Below, piece after piece: positions 25,401 to 33,673 of a stretch of 64,000 bases of DNA. Numbering within the stretch: position 1 is the first letter of the stretch; every line of letters begins with the position of its first letter. The DNA lies in NCBI GenBank assembly GCA_035699085.1, contig DASSBG010000019.1:1-64000 (forward strand), written 5' to 3'. Made by a program: the position numbers and the translations under genes. Below the pieces are notes generated by a model. It searched no databases, was not told the DNA's origin, and was given only the letters and a program-made list of their open reading frames with translations. Source of the stretch: DASSBG01 sp035699085. Lineage in GTDB: Bacteria > Pseudomonadota > Gammaproteobacteria > Xanthomonadales > Rhodanobacteraceae.

Positions 25401-25519
25401 ATCTGCGGCAGCGCGCTCACACCCAGCAGCGAGTAGCAGATGCCACCCAGCACCAGCAGGCCCATGGCCAGCAGCGAGGTGCCGATCGGCCGCCGGATGA
25501 AGGGCGCGGAGATGTTCAT
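22403..25519 (-). CDS. mdtC: RND multidrug efflux permease, MdtC-like
   Basis: 1038 residues with the 12-helix RND plan: FIRRPIGTSLLAMGLLVLGG at the start, two large periplasmic loops, and GFVVDDAIVVIENI with the paired Asp of the proton relay in the fourth helix. A homotrimer or mixed trimer takes drugs from the periplasm and inner membrane to an outer-membrane channel using proton import. It follows the MdtB-like gene, as in mdtABC/muxABC, where two different RND subunits work together. No outer-membrane channel gene is adjacent. Confidence 0.93.
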   Translation of the reverse strand: MNISAPFIRRPIGTSLLAMGLLVLGGICYSLLGVSALPQISFPVIYVTASEPGADASTMAATVAAPLERHLGQVPGVDRMSSRSSTGSTFVLLFFNDDVDIDSAARDVQAAINAAASDLPSGLTSLPTYHKANPNNDPVIQLALTSDTQPLSELYDHASRILQPRLAQLPGVASVDVAGSAQPAVRVDLNLRAVNAMGLSPNAVRNALRAANVTSPQGFISDGVTRMAVTANDQLHSAEDFADLVVAVRDGVPIHLRDIAHVYEGPEDSFQSATFNGKPSIGISVFKRNEANIIATVDRIKAELPVLRATLPPGTHLTPFYDGTPTIRASVSEVQITLLISLGMVILTMALFLRRMAPTLIAAAAVPLSLAGAFATMYVLGYTLDNLSLLALVIAIGFVVDDAIVVIENIIRHIDEGDSRLQATLKGAREIGFTIVSITASLVAVFIPLLFAPGMIGVFFREFTITLIAAILVSATVSLTLTPALCGRFLRPAREYRPSRLSDWLGRVQDGMLRGYQVALDFALRHPRLFALQPLLLVVLTVFLFGMVKGGAFPPQDTGLIWARASAGSTLSFEDMRSRLDRVNEMLLADPAVEYVGAELGSGRHGTSGSFAIQLKPLGHGRRKSTQQVVARLSAKAAKFPDINLRMRAHQDLPSGGGGTSQGAQYSVSLLGDNPQELAEWLPKLQEQLKKSPLLKDVGTDVDEAGLRQNMVIDRDKAARLGVSVAAVSDALYNAFGQRQISTIYSDTDQYQVVLNALPSETATPAALNRIYVEGRGGKMIPITAVTEQVPGLAPTQIHHSNQFTSMDLSFNLAPGVSMGEATEVIRNTIVDMRLPGSIRLEFGEGFRRFQEMQSNMMLLLLAAVLAVYIVLGILYENLIHPITILSTIPSAGVGALLALIVTNTELSIISVMALVLLIGLVKKNAIMMIDFALVAERTGMTPLEAIRDACSARFRPIMMTTMVAILAALPLAIGIGTGAELRRPLGIALIGGLVVSQSLTLLSTPAIYLVFARRSRRRREKRAQRRLAHAQAQAQAH

Positions 25520-25701
25520 GTCGCGGCGTGGCCCCGGGCTCGTGCCTGGCGAACCGCTGGCTGCCCATGGTGGATGCCGGCCCCGTGGGTGGCGCAGTGG
25601 TCAGTTGTCGGCGCCGCGACCCTGGCGGCGTGACGACGGTCCCGCGTGCCGGGTTGGCGAAGCGAGCGGTCGAGACGCATTGTTTGTTCTCCTGCGCTCA
25701 T
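25516..25701 (-). CDS. Possible small ORF bridging mdtB and mdtC
   Basis: A 61-codon frame starts at ATG 25701, overlapping the mdtB stop as ATGA, and ends at 25516-25518, overlapping the mdtC start as ATGA. A better ribosome site, CAGGAG, precedes a second in-frame ATG at 25680. The protein (MRLDRSLRQPGTRDRRHAARV...) is basic, has no hydrophobic segment and resembles no family. It may serve only to carry ribosomes from mdtB to mdtC, or be chance. Confidence 0.3.
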   Translation of the reverse strand: MSAGEQTMRLDRSLRQPGTRDRRHAARVAAPTTDHCATHGAGIHHGQPAVRQARARGHAAT

Positions 25702-28700
25702 GCCTGGCCGTGCTGTTGCGAGCGCAGTCGCGCGCGGTGCTGGCGGCGCGACTCCAACCAGTCGGAGAAGCGCTCCATGTACAGGTAGATCACGGGCGTG
25801 GTGTAGAGCGTGATCAGCTGCGACAGCAGCAGGCCGCCAACGATCGACACGCCCAGCGGCCGCCGCAGCTCGGCGCCGATGCCGTTGCCCAGCGCCAGCG
25901 GCAGCGCGCCGAACAGGGCGGCGAAGGTGGTCATGAGGATCGGCCGGAAGCGCAGCAGGCAGGCGCGGTGGATGGCATCGCGCGCGCTCATGCCCGTGCG
26001 CTGTGCCTCGATGGCGAAGTCGATCATCAGGATGGCGTTTTTCTTGACGATGCCGATCAGCAGGATGATGCCGACGATGCCGTCCACCGACAGGCTCATG
26101 CCGAACAGCATCAGCGCCAGCAGCGCGCCGACGCCGGCCGGCGGCAGGGTCGAGATGATGGTGATGGGGTGGATGTAGCTCTCGTACAGCACGCCCAGCA
26201 CGATGTAGATCACCACGATGGCCGCCAGCAGCAGCAGCACCTCGTCGCCCGTCGAGGCCGAGAACTCGGCCGCCTTGCCGATGAACTCGGCATGCACCTG
26301 CGGCGGCAGGTGCATGTCCGCGGTGACCTGGTTGATGGCGTCCACGGCCTCCGACAGCGAGTAACCCTGGGCGACGTTGAACGACAGCGTCACCGCCGGC
26401 AGCTGGTCCTGGTGGCTGATCACCAGCGGCGCGGTGGTCACCTTGGCATTGGCCAGCGTCGACAGCGGCACGGTGTTGCCGCCGCCGGCGATGATGCCGG
26501 TGTTGCTTTGGCCGACGCCGGTCGATGTCGATGAGTTGGACGAGCGCACCATGCCGTAGCTGGTCGCGTTGGAGCCGGTCAGCGCGCCGCTGCCGTTGCT
26601 GCGCACCGTCAGCTTGTTCAGCAGGTCGGTGCTGTTGCGGAATTGCGGGGCCACCTCCAGCACCACGCGGTACTGGTTGAGCGCGGTGAAGATGGTGGAG
26701 ATCTGGCGTTGCCCGAAGGCGTCATAAAGGGTGTCGTCGATGGTCTGCACCGGCACGCCCAGCCGGCTCGCCTTGTCGCGGTCGATTTCCAGGTGCAGCG
26801 AGCGGCCCTTGTCGGCCAGGTTGTTGTCGATGTCCGCCAGTTCCGGACGCTGGCGCAGCGCGGTGGTCATGGCGGTGGCGTACTTGGCCAACTCGTCGGT
26901 GTTGACGTCCGAAATCGTGTACTGGTATTCGGTCGCCGAGACGCGGCTGTCAAGGGTGATGTCCTGCACCGGCTTCAGGTAGAGGGCGACGCCGGGAATG
27001 CCCGCGACCTCGCGCTGCAGCCGCGGCAGGATCACGTCCAGTCCGTCGCGCTGGCTGCGCTCCTTGAGCACGATGCTGACCTGGCCTTGGCTGAGCGTCG
27101 GGTTGACGGAGCCGGCGCCGATGAAGGCGGCAACGCCGGCCACTGCCGGATCCCTGCGCAGTGCGGCTGAAACCGCCTGGGTGCGCTGCTTCATGGCCTC
27201 GAAGGCGATGTTGTCGTTGGCCTGCACCACGCCGGTGATCAGGCCGGTGTCCTGTTCCGGCAGCAGGCCCTTGGGAATGGCCATGTACAGCAGCACCGTC
27301 ACCACCACCGACAGGCTGGCCACGCCGATGGTCAGCAGGCGGTGCGCCAGCACCCAGTCCAGCGAGCGGCCGTAGGCGTCGACGGTGCGGGTCCAGAGCG
27401 TGGCCTTGCCATTGGCGGCAGTGTTTTCGTGGGCCTCCTCGGCCGGCGGCAACTCATCGCGCTTGAGCAGATACGCGCACATCATCGGCGTCAGCGTCAG
27501 CGACACCAGCATGGAGATGCTGACGGCGAAGGTCAGCACCCAGGCAAACTCGTGGAACAGTCGGCCGGTGACGCCGGGCATCAGCAGCAGCGGCAGGAAT
27601 ACCGCGACCAGCGACACGGTCAGCGACACCACTGTGAAGCCGATCTCGCGGGCGCCGACCTCGGCGGCCTCGCGCGCGGATTTGCCCTGCTCGATGTAGC
27701 GGACGATGTTCTCGATCATGACGATCGCGTCGTCGACCACGAAGCCGGTGGCCACCGTCAGCGCCATCAGCGACAGGTTGTCCAGCGACATGCCGGTCGC
27801 CGCCATCAGCGCGAAGGTGCCCAGCAGCGACAGCGGTACCGCGGTCGCCGGGATCACCGTGGCCCAGACCCGGCGCAGGAACACGAAGATCACCGCCACC
27901 ACCAGCAGGATCGACAGGATCAGCGTGAACTGCACGTCGTGCACCGAGGCGCGAATGGTGACCGTGCGGTCGGCGAACACGCCGAGGTTGACGCCGGCCG
28001 GCAACACGCTGCGCAGCTGTGGCAGCACCTGGCGGATCTGCGTCACCGTGTCGACGATGTTGGCGCCCGGCTGGCGGCGGATATCCAGCAGCACCGCCGG
28101 CTGGCCATCCTTCCATGCGGCGAGCTGGTCGTTCTCGACGCCATTGATGACCTCGGCAACGTCCGACAGGCGCACCGGCGCGCCGTTGCGGTAGCTGATG
28201 ACGGTGTTGGCGTACTCCTCTGCGCTGGACAGCTGGCCGTTGGTGCCGATGGAATAGTTCTGCACGGCGCCGTTGAGGGTGCCGGTGGCGGCATTGACGT
28301 TGGCCTGGGTCAGCGCGCTGCGCACGTCTTCCAGTGTCAGGCCGAGGTTGCCGAGCTTGGCCGGGTTCACCTCGACGCGTACCGCCGGGCGCACGTTGCC
28401 GGCGATCGACACCAGGCCGACACCCTGCACCTGCGAGAGCTTCTGCGCCAGGATCGAGTCGGCGTAGCGATTGACCTCGCGCAGCGGCAGCGTCTCCGAG
28501 GTCAACGCCAGGGTCAGGATCGGCGCGTCGGCCGGGTTGACACGGTTGTAGACCGGCGGGTAGGGCAGGCTGCCCGGCAGGCGCGCCGAGCGCAGCGCCG
28601 ATTGCACGTCCTGGGCGGCGACGTCGATGTCGCGCTCCATGTTGAACTTCAGGATGATCGTCGACAGTCCGGCGGAACTGTCCGAGCTCATCATGTCGAT

Positions 28701-28928
28701 GCCGGAAATCTGCCCCAGTTCGCGCTCCAGCGGCGTGGTCACCAGCGTCGCCACGGTGTTGGCGCTGGCGCCCGGGTACTGCGTCGTCACCACCAGGGTC
28801 GGTGCCTCGATTTCGGGCAGGGCCGACACCGGCAACTGACGGTAGCCGAGTATGCCGACCAGCAGCAGCGCCACCATCAGCAGCGAGGTGGCGATCGGGC
28901 GGCGGATGAAGAGGGTCGAAAAACTCAA
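25698..28928 (-). CDS. mdtB: RND multidrug efflux permease, MdtB-like
   Basis: 1076 residues, RND/HAE1 family. N-terminus FIRRPIATSLLMVALLLVG, relay motif TGFVVDDAIVMIENI with paired Asp, and the second half repeat ending in YTTPVIYLYMERFSDWL. The second periplasmic loop has a longer Ser/Asn/Thr-rich insert (around nt 26460-26600) than its neighbour. Together with the downstream RND protein and the upstream adaptor it forms an MdtABC-type pump. It starts 75 bp after mdtA. Confidence 0.93.
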   Translation of the reverse strand: MSFSTLFIRRPIATSLLMVALLLVGILGYRQLPVSALPEIEAPTLVVTTQYPGASANTVATLVTTPLERELGQISGIDMMSSDSSAGLSTIILKFNMERDIDVAAQDVQSALRSARLPGSLPYPPVYNRVNPADAPILTLALTSETLPLREVNRYADSILAQKLSQVQGVGLVSIAGNVRPAVRVEVNPAKLGNLGLTLEDVRSALTQANVNAATGTLNGAVQNYSIGTNGQLSSAEEYANTVISYRNGAPVRLSDVAEVINGVENDQLAAWKDGQPAVLLDIRRQPGANIVDTVTQIRQVLPQLRSVLPAGVNLGVFADRTVTIRASVHDVQFTLILSILLVVAVIFVFLRRVWATVIPATAVPLSLLGTFALMAATGMSLDNLSLMALTVATGFVVDDAIVMIENIVRYIEQGKSAREAAEVGAREIGFTVVSLTVSLVAVFLPLLLMPGVTGRLFHEFAWVLTFAVSISMLVSLTLTPMMCAYLLKRDELPPAEEAHENTAANGKATLWTRTVDAYGRSLDWVLAHRLLTIGVASLSVVVTVLLYMAIPKGLLPEQDTGLITGVVQANDNIAFEAMKQRTQAVSAALRRDPAVAGVAAFIGAGSVNPTLSQGQVSIVLKERSQRDGLDVILPRLQREVAGIPGVALYLKPVQDITLDSRVSATEYQYTISDVNTDELAKYATAMTTALRQRPELADIDNNLADKGRSLHLEIDRDKASRLGVPVQTIDDTLYDAFGQRQISTIFTALNQYRVVLEVAPQFRNSTDLLNKLTVRSNGSGALTGSNATSYGMVRSSNSSTSTGVGQSNTGIIAGGGNTVPLSTLANAKVTTAPLVISHQDQLPAVTLSFNVAQGYSLSEAVDAINQVTADMHLPPQVHAEFIGKAAEFSASTGDEVLLLLAAIVVIYIVLGVLYESYIHPITIISTLPPAGVGALLALMLFGMSLSVDGIVGIILLIGIVKKNAILMIDFAIEAQRTGMSARDAIHRACLLRFRPILMTTFAALFGALPLALGNGIGAELRRPLGVSIVGGLLLSQLITLYTTPVIYLYMERFSDWLESRRQHRARLRSQQHGQA

Positions 28929-29003
28929 GGCTGGAGGTCCCTGGGTGGGCCCGGCTGAGGACGCGGGGGCAGTGGTGGCGTCAGCGGGGCCGCGACGATG
29001 CGT

Positions 29004-30203
29004 TTAGTGATGACGGCCCCGGCCGCGCTGCTGCGACGCCTTCTTGATCTCGGCGGTGGTGGGCGGCGCCGGCACCTCGCCAGGCGCCATCGGCTTGACC
29101 TTGCTGCCGGGCTTGAGCCGGAATTGGCCCTCGGTGACCACCTTGTCGCCGGCGGCAAGCCCCTTGCTGATGATGACGTGGCTGGTGTCGGCTTCGTTGC
29201 CTGTGGTCACGGGCTGCATCTTCACCGTGTTGTCGGGCTGCAGCAGGTAGACGTAATCGCCGTCCGGCCCCCGCTGCACCGCAACCGTCGGCACCACCAG
29301 CGCCTGGCTGGCCACGCTCACCCGCAGGCGCACGTTGACCGCCTGGCCCGGCCAAAGCTCGCCGTCCTTGTTGGGAAACTCGGCTTTCAGCCGGTAGGTT
29401 CCGGTGGTGACGTCGATCTGGTTGTCGATCACGGTCAGCTTGCCGTTGCCGGCGAGCACATGCTGGCTGGTGGTATCGAGCGCCTCGACCGGCAGCGTGG
29501 CCGCAGCCTGTGCCGCTCGCACGCTGTCGAGTGTCTCGGCCGGCAGGCTGAAGAACACGTTGATCGGCCGCAGCTGGGTAATGGTGACGATGGTGTCGCT
29601 GGTGGTGAGGATGTTGCCCGGATCGACGTTCCGGATGCCTGCCAGGCCGTCGATGGGCGAGTTGATGGTGGTGTAGTCGAGGTCGATCTTGGCATCGCGG
29701 ACCGCAGCCGCATCGGCCGACACCGCCGCGACCAGCTGGTGCACGGTGTTCTCCAGCGTGGTCAGGTCCTGCTTGGAGATGTAGTGCTTCTCGATCAGGT
29801 CCTGCGCTCGCTCGAGGTTGGAGCGGGCGGTATCGAGCTGGGCCTGGTCCTGGCGCTGGTGCGCCACCGCCTGGTCATACTTGGCCTGGTAGGTGCGCGG
29901 ATCGATCTTGGCGAGCACCTGTCCCTTCTTGACCTGGCCGCCCTCGGTGAATTCCAGGCTCATCAACTGGCCGGCGACCTGCGGCCGCACGGTGACGCTG
30001 TGCAGCGCCTGCACGGTGCCGTTGGCGGTCAGGAAAACCGGCACGTCTTCCTGCGTCACCGGCACCACCGTGACCGGGATCGGCGCATGCTCCTGGGCCT
30101 GCCCCATGGCCAGCCGGTGGCTGCCACCGCCGAAGACACGGAACAGAACGACCGCGACAATGATCGCGGCAATGACGATCAGCGCTATTTTTCCGCGAGA
30201 CAT
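29004..30203 (-). CDS. mdtA: RND efflux periplasmic adaptor, MdtA-like
   Basis: 399 residues: an N-terminal anchor (KIALIVIAAIIVAVVLFRVF), the split lipoyl domain (VTVRPQVAGQLMSLEFTEGGQVKKGQVLAKIDPRTY and TTINSPIDGLAGIRNVDPGNIL), an alpha hairpin in between, then beta-barrel and membrane-proximal domains ending GQFRLKPGSKVKPM. The C-terminus is Lys/Arg/His-rich. It links the RND pump to the outer-membrane channel. First gene of mdtABC; no local two-component regulator is visible. Confidence 0.93.
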   Translation of the reverse strand: MSRGKIALIVIAAIIVAVVLFRVFGGGSHRLAMGQAQEHAPIPVTVVPVTQEDVPVFLTANGTVQALHSVTVRPQVAGQLMSLEFTEGGQVKKGQVLAKIDPRTYQAKYDQAVAHQRQDQAQLDTARSNLERAQDLIEKHYISKQDLTTLENTVHQLVAAVSADAAAVRDAKIDLDYTTINSPIDGLAGIRNVDPGNILTTSDTIVTITQLRPINVFFSLPAETLDSVRAAQAAATLPVEALDTTSQHVLAGNGKLTVIDNQIDVTTGTYRLKAEFPNKDGELWPGQAVNVRLRVSVASQALVVPTVAVQRGPDGDYVYLLQPDNTVKMQPVTTGNEADTSHVIISKGLAAGDKVVTEGQFRLKPGSKVKPMAPGEVPAPPTTAEIKKASQQRGRGRHH

Positions 30204-30442
30204 GCAAGCTCCATGGCATCCTGTGAAGCGCCTGCCCGCGACGTGTACTGGCCGGCAGCCAAGGCGTCAGACCGCGCGGCGCGCGGCGCAGTTCAGCGCA
30301 CGCGCGCACAGTAGCCGAAAGTGGGGGCGCGGCGTGCGTGTCACAAGGCACTGGGCCTTGTGGCACAGGCGGCCGCGGCGGCCGCATGCGGCGCGGGCAT
30401 GCCCGGCAGGCATGGCCGGGGCGGCCATGCCTGAGGGGGCGG

Positions 30443-32200
30443 TTACTCCTCGGAGCCGATGGTAGGCAGGCCGGTTTCCTCGGCCAGCGCGTGCGCGTTG
30501 TGCTGGTCGGAGAGCTTGCGCATCAGCGGCAGCACCGCCAGGGCGATCACTGTGCAGACGATGCCGGCCACGCCCAGCCAGAAGAACAGCGTGGTGTACG
30601 TCGGCATGGTGGAGGTGAACAGCAACTGGTTGAACTGGTGCAACAGGTCCTGGCCCTGCTGTGGCAGTGACGAGAATGTTGGCAGGTGCGCATGGCTGGC
30701 GATCTCGCCGCTCTGGTCTGCACCGTCCACCCACTTGCCGAAGTCCTTCAAATTCATCGACATCACTGCCGGGTAAGCTGCTTGCACTTTCCCAACCAGA
30801 GGAACGGAGCTGCCCGCCAGTATTTTCCCGATCGTGTCGGGGATGCTGGCGAAGGTCGATACCACGCCCCCCAGATACTGCGATACGCCCGAGGCAACGA
30901 AGTAGGCGCCCATCATGAAGCCGCCCATGCGCGCGGGCACGTAGCGGGCGATCATCGCCAGGCCAAGGCCGCTGACCAGCAGCTCGCCCAGCGAGCTGAG
31001 GCCGTAGCCCCAGACCATGATCCAGGCGGTGGTCTTGCCCGGCGCGGTGGTGAAGTGGCCGGCGGCACTGTAGATGAAGAAGCCGGCCGCCACCGCGGCG
31101 AAGCCGACGGCGAACTTCGCCGCAATCGACAAGTCCTTGCCGCTCCTGCCGGCACGCGTGTACAGGACCGCCAGCAGCGGACTGAGGATGAAGATCCAGA
31201 TCGGGTTCAGGGCCTGGAACTGCGCCGGCTTCCAGTCCCACAGGTGCAGGCCGAAGATGTTGAAGGCCGGATCCACATTGCGCAGCGCGAACAGGCTCAG
31301 CGAGGTGGACATCTGCTGGTAGAAGATGAAGAAGAACACCGTCTGGATGGTCAGCACCAGCGCCGCCACCATGCCGGCGCGCTCGCTGCGCGCGCTGTTG
31401 GAGATCAGGTAGACGAAGATGCCCAGCACCGCGGCGCCGGCGACATAGACGAATACCCGCGCCACCATCTCGTACTGCAGGATCCAGGCCGAGATGAACA
31501 CCGCCACCAGGCCCAGGCCGAGCACGGCGCCAAGCTTCGGCAGGCTGACCGGGTGGTGGTCCGGCTCGGAACCGATGGCGCGCATGGTGTTGCGCATCAT
31601 CATGTAGTTCGCCAGACCGACCAGCAGGCCGATGGAGCAGACCGCGAAAGCGGCGTGCCAGCCCAGCTCGTTGCCGTAGGCCTGGTTGACGTAATCCTTG
31701 ATGACCGGCGTCAGCAGCTGCGAAACCATGGCGCCGACATTCACCGCCATGTAGTAGATGGTGAAGGCGCTGTCGATCTTCGAGTCGTCGCCCTCGTAGA
31801 TCTTGCGTACCAGGTTGCCGGCGTTGGCCTTGAACAGGCCGTTGCCGACCACGATCACGCCCAGCGCGCAGAACAGGAACCAGGTGCTGACCCCGGGCAC
31901 CGCCATCAGGGCGTAGCCGATGGCCAGGATGATGGCGCCAGTGAGCATGGTGCGCCGGGTGCCGAGGATCTTGTCGCCGACCCAGCCACCGAAGGCCGGG
32001 GAAACGTAGATCAGCGCCGCGGCCGCACCCCACGTCAGCGTTGCGCGTTCGTCCGCGAAGCCCAGGCGCTGCACCATGTAATACACGATGAGCACCTGCA
32101 TGCCGTAATAGCCGAAGCGTTCCCACATCTCGATGAGAAAGACGGTGGTGAACGAACGGGTCTGGGAAACGCCGCCCGGGGCGACAGAGCTGGTGGACAT
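30443..32200 (-). CDS. Proton-dependent oligopeptide (POT/PTR2) transporter
   Basis: 585 residues, about 14 membrane helices. POT signatures: EMWERFGYYGMQVLIVYY in helix 1 (the E-x-x-ERF proton motif) and FTIYYMAVNVGAMVSQLLTPVI in helix 5, plus GGWVGDKILG. It imports di- and tripeptides with protons through the inner membrane. An insertion of ~90 residues before the last helix (SMNLKDFGKW...GQDLLHQFNQ) is longer than in compact members. The ATG at 32200 has CGGAG seven bases upstream. Confidence 0.92.
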   Translation of the reverse strand: MSTSSVAPGGVSQTRSFTTVFLIEMWERFGYYGMQVLIVYYMVQRLGFADERATLTWGAAAALIYVSPAFGGWVGDKILGTRRTMLTGAIILAIGYALMAVPGVSTWFLFCALGVIVVGNGLFKANAGNLVRKIYEGDDSKIDSAFTIYYMAVNVGAMVSQLLTPVIKDYVNQAYGNELGWHAAFAVCSIGLLVGLANYMMMRNTMRAIGSEPDHHPVSLPKLGAVLGLGLVAVFISAWILQYEMVARVFVYVAGAAVLGIFVYLISNSARSERAGMVAALVLTIQTVFFFIFYQQMSTSLSLFALRNVDPAFNIFGLHLWDWKPAQFQALNPIWIFILSPLLAVLYTRAGRSGKDLSIAAKFAVGFAAVAAGFFIYSAAGHFTTAPGKTTAWIMVWGYGLSSLGELLVSGLGLAMIARYVPARMGGFMMGAYFVASGVSQYLGGVVSTFASIPDTIGKILAGSSVPLVGKVQAAYPAVMSMNLKDFGKWVDGADQSGEIASHAHLPTFSSLPQQGQDLLHQFNQLLFTSTMPTYTTLFFWLGVAGIVCTVIALAVLPLMRKLSDQHNAHALAEETGLPTIGSEE

Positions 32201-32357
32201 GGATACTCCGATGCTCGTGCTGCGAAGGATCCCGCGCGCGCCCCCTTGGCACGGGCCGGGTCGGGGCAGCGTACCCCAAGCCGGCGTTTTGTGCTCGTTA
32301 AGGTTCAGCGAAACGAGACCATCCAAACCGTCGGTTTCGGCAGCCCCCGGCGCACGC

Positions 32358-32363
32358 TATGCT
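32358..32363 (+). promoter_or_regulatory. Putative -10 box of thyA (leaderless)
   Basis: TATGCT with exactly six bases (TGCCCG) to the ATG at 32370. Transcription would start at the A of ATG. The hexamer 17 bases upstream, TTTCGG, is at best a weak -35 box. Confidence 0.45.
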
Positions 32364-32369
32364 TGCCCG

Positions 32370-33164
32370 ATGCAAGCCTATCTCGATCTGTTGGCGCGCG
32401 TGCTCGAACAGGGTGTCGCCAAGGGCGATCGCACCGGCACCGGCACGCGCAGCCTGTTTGGCGCGCAGATGCGCTTCGACCTTGGCGCCGGCTTTCCGCT
32501 GCTGACGACCAAGAAGCTGCACCTGCGCTCGATCGTGCACGAGCTGCTGTGGTTCCTGCGCGGCGACACCAACATTGCCTGGCTCAAGGAGCACGGCGTC
32601 CGGATCTGGGACGAGTGGGCCGACGAGCATGGCGATCTGGGACCGATCTACGGCCGCCAGTGGCGGGCCTGGCCGACCGCCGATGGCGCCGTCGTGGACC
32701 AGCTTGCGCAGGTGGTCGAGGAGATTCGCCGCAATCCGGATTCGCGGCGCCTGGTGGTCAGTGCCTGGAATGTGGGCGAGCTGCCGAAGATGGCGCTGCC
32801 GCCCTGCCACGCGCTGTTCCAGTTCAATGTCGCGGCCGGCCGACTGAGCTGCCAGCTGTACCAGCGCTCGGGCGACATCTTCCTCGGCGTGCCGTTCAAC
32901 ATCGCCAGCTACGCGCTGCTGACGCACATGGTGGCGCAGGTCACCGGGCTCGAGCCGGGCGACTTCATCCACACGCTTGGCGACGCGCACTTGTACTCCA
33001 ACCACCTGGAGCAGGCGCGTACCCAGCTGGCGCGAACGCCGCGGCCGCTGCCACGCCTGCGGCTGAACCCGCAGGTCCGCTCGCTGTTCGACTTCCGTTA
33101 CGAGGACGTCGTCATCGAAGACTATGACCCGCACCCGGCAATCAAGGCGCCCGTGGCGGTCTGA
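32370..33164 (+). CDS. thyA: Thymidylate synthase
   Basis: 264 residues, the same length as the E. coli enzyme, with the catalytic cysteine also at position 146 (ALPPCHALFQF). Other marks: RTGTGTRSLFGAQMRFDL, the cofactor Arg, YQRSGDIFLGVPFNIASYALLTHM, and DAHLYSNH. It methylates dUMP to dTMP with methylenetetrahydrofolate, producing dihydrofolate that the next gene, folA, reduces. The gap to folA is 11 bp. Confidence 0.97.
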   Translation: MQAYLDLLARVLEQGVAKGDRTGTGTRSLFGAQMRFDLGAGFPLLTTKKLHLRSIVHELLWFLRGDTNIAWLKEHGVRIWDEWADEHGDLGPIYGRQWRAWPTADGAVVDQLAQVVEEIRRNPDSRRLVVSAWNVGELPKMALPPCHALFQFNVAAGRLSCQLYQRSGDIFLGVPFNIASYALLTHMVAQVTGLEPGDFIHTLGDAHLYSNHLEQARTQLARTPRPLPRLRLNPQVRSLFDFRYEDVVIEDYDPHPAIKAPVAV

Positions 33165-33175
33165 GGGAAGAGCCA

Positions 33176-33664
33176 ATGTCCATTTCACTGATCGCCGCGC
33201 TTGACGAGGACCATGCCATCGGACGCGACAATGCGCTGCCCTGGCACTTGTCTGACGACTTGAAGCGCTTCAAGTCGCTGACCCTGGGGAAGTGCACGCT
33301 GATGGGCTACAACACCGCGCTGGCCATCGGCAAACCGCTGCCCGGGCGGCGCAATCTGGTCTTGAGCCGACGCCACGACGCGCCCTACGCGGGCCAGGAC
33401 ACGGTGCGCTCGCTGGAGGAAGCGCAGCTGGTCGCCGGCGGCGCCGGCCTGATGGTGATCGGCGGCGCGGAGGTCTACCGTACGGCCCTGCCGTTCGCCC
33501 GGCGCATGTACCTGACCTGGGTGGCGACACGGGTGCAGGGTGCAGACGCCTGGTTCCCGCGGGTCAATTACCGCGAGTGGGTCGAGGTCAAGCGCAGCCA
33601 CCATGCCGCCGACGACCGCCATGCGCTGGCCTTCGACTGGGTCGACTACGTGCGCGAAGCCTGA
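33176..33664 (+). CDS. folA: Dihydrofolate reductase
   Basis: 162 residues. ISLIAALDEDHAIGRDNALPWHLSDDLKRFKSLT includes the active-site loop and the substrate-binding Asp; then MGYNTALAIGKPLPGRRNLVLSR and IGGAEVYRTALP bind NADPH. It reduces dihydrofolate to tetrahydrofolate. The family residue after MG is often R or H; here it is Y (MGYNT). GAGGGAAGAG precedes the ATG. Operon with thyA. Confidence 0.95.
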   Translation: MSISLIAALDEDHAIGRDNALPWHLSDDLKRFKSLTLGKCTLMGYNTALAIGKPLPGRRNLVLSRRHDAPYAGQDTVRSLEEAQLVAGGAGLMVIGGAEVYRTALPFARRMYLTWVATRVQGADAWFPRVNYREWVEVKRSHHAADDRHALAFDWVDYVREA

Positions 33665-33673
33665 CTACCGGGC

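Noticed and set aside
23570..25633. Very long open frame on the plus strand opposite mdtC (687 codons)
   Set aside because: It is the antisense shadow of a clear RND gene; the predicted protein is rich in Arg, Gln, His and Asp with no hydrophobic order or family motif.
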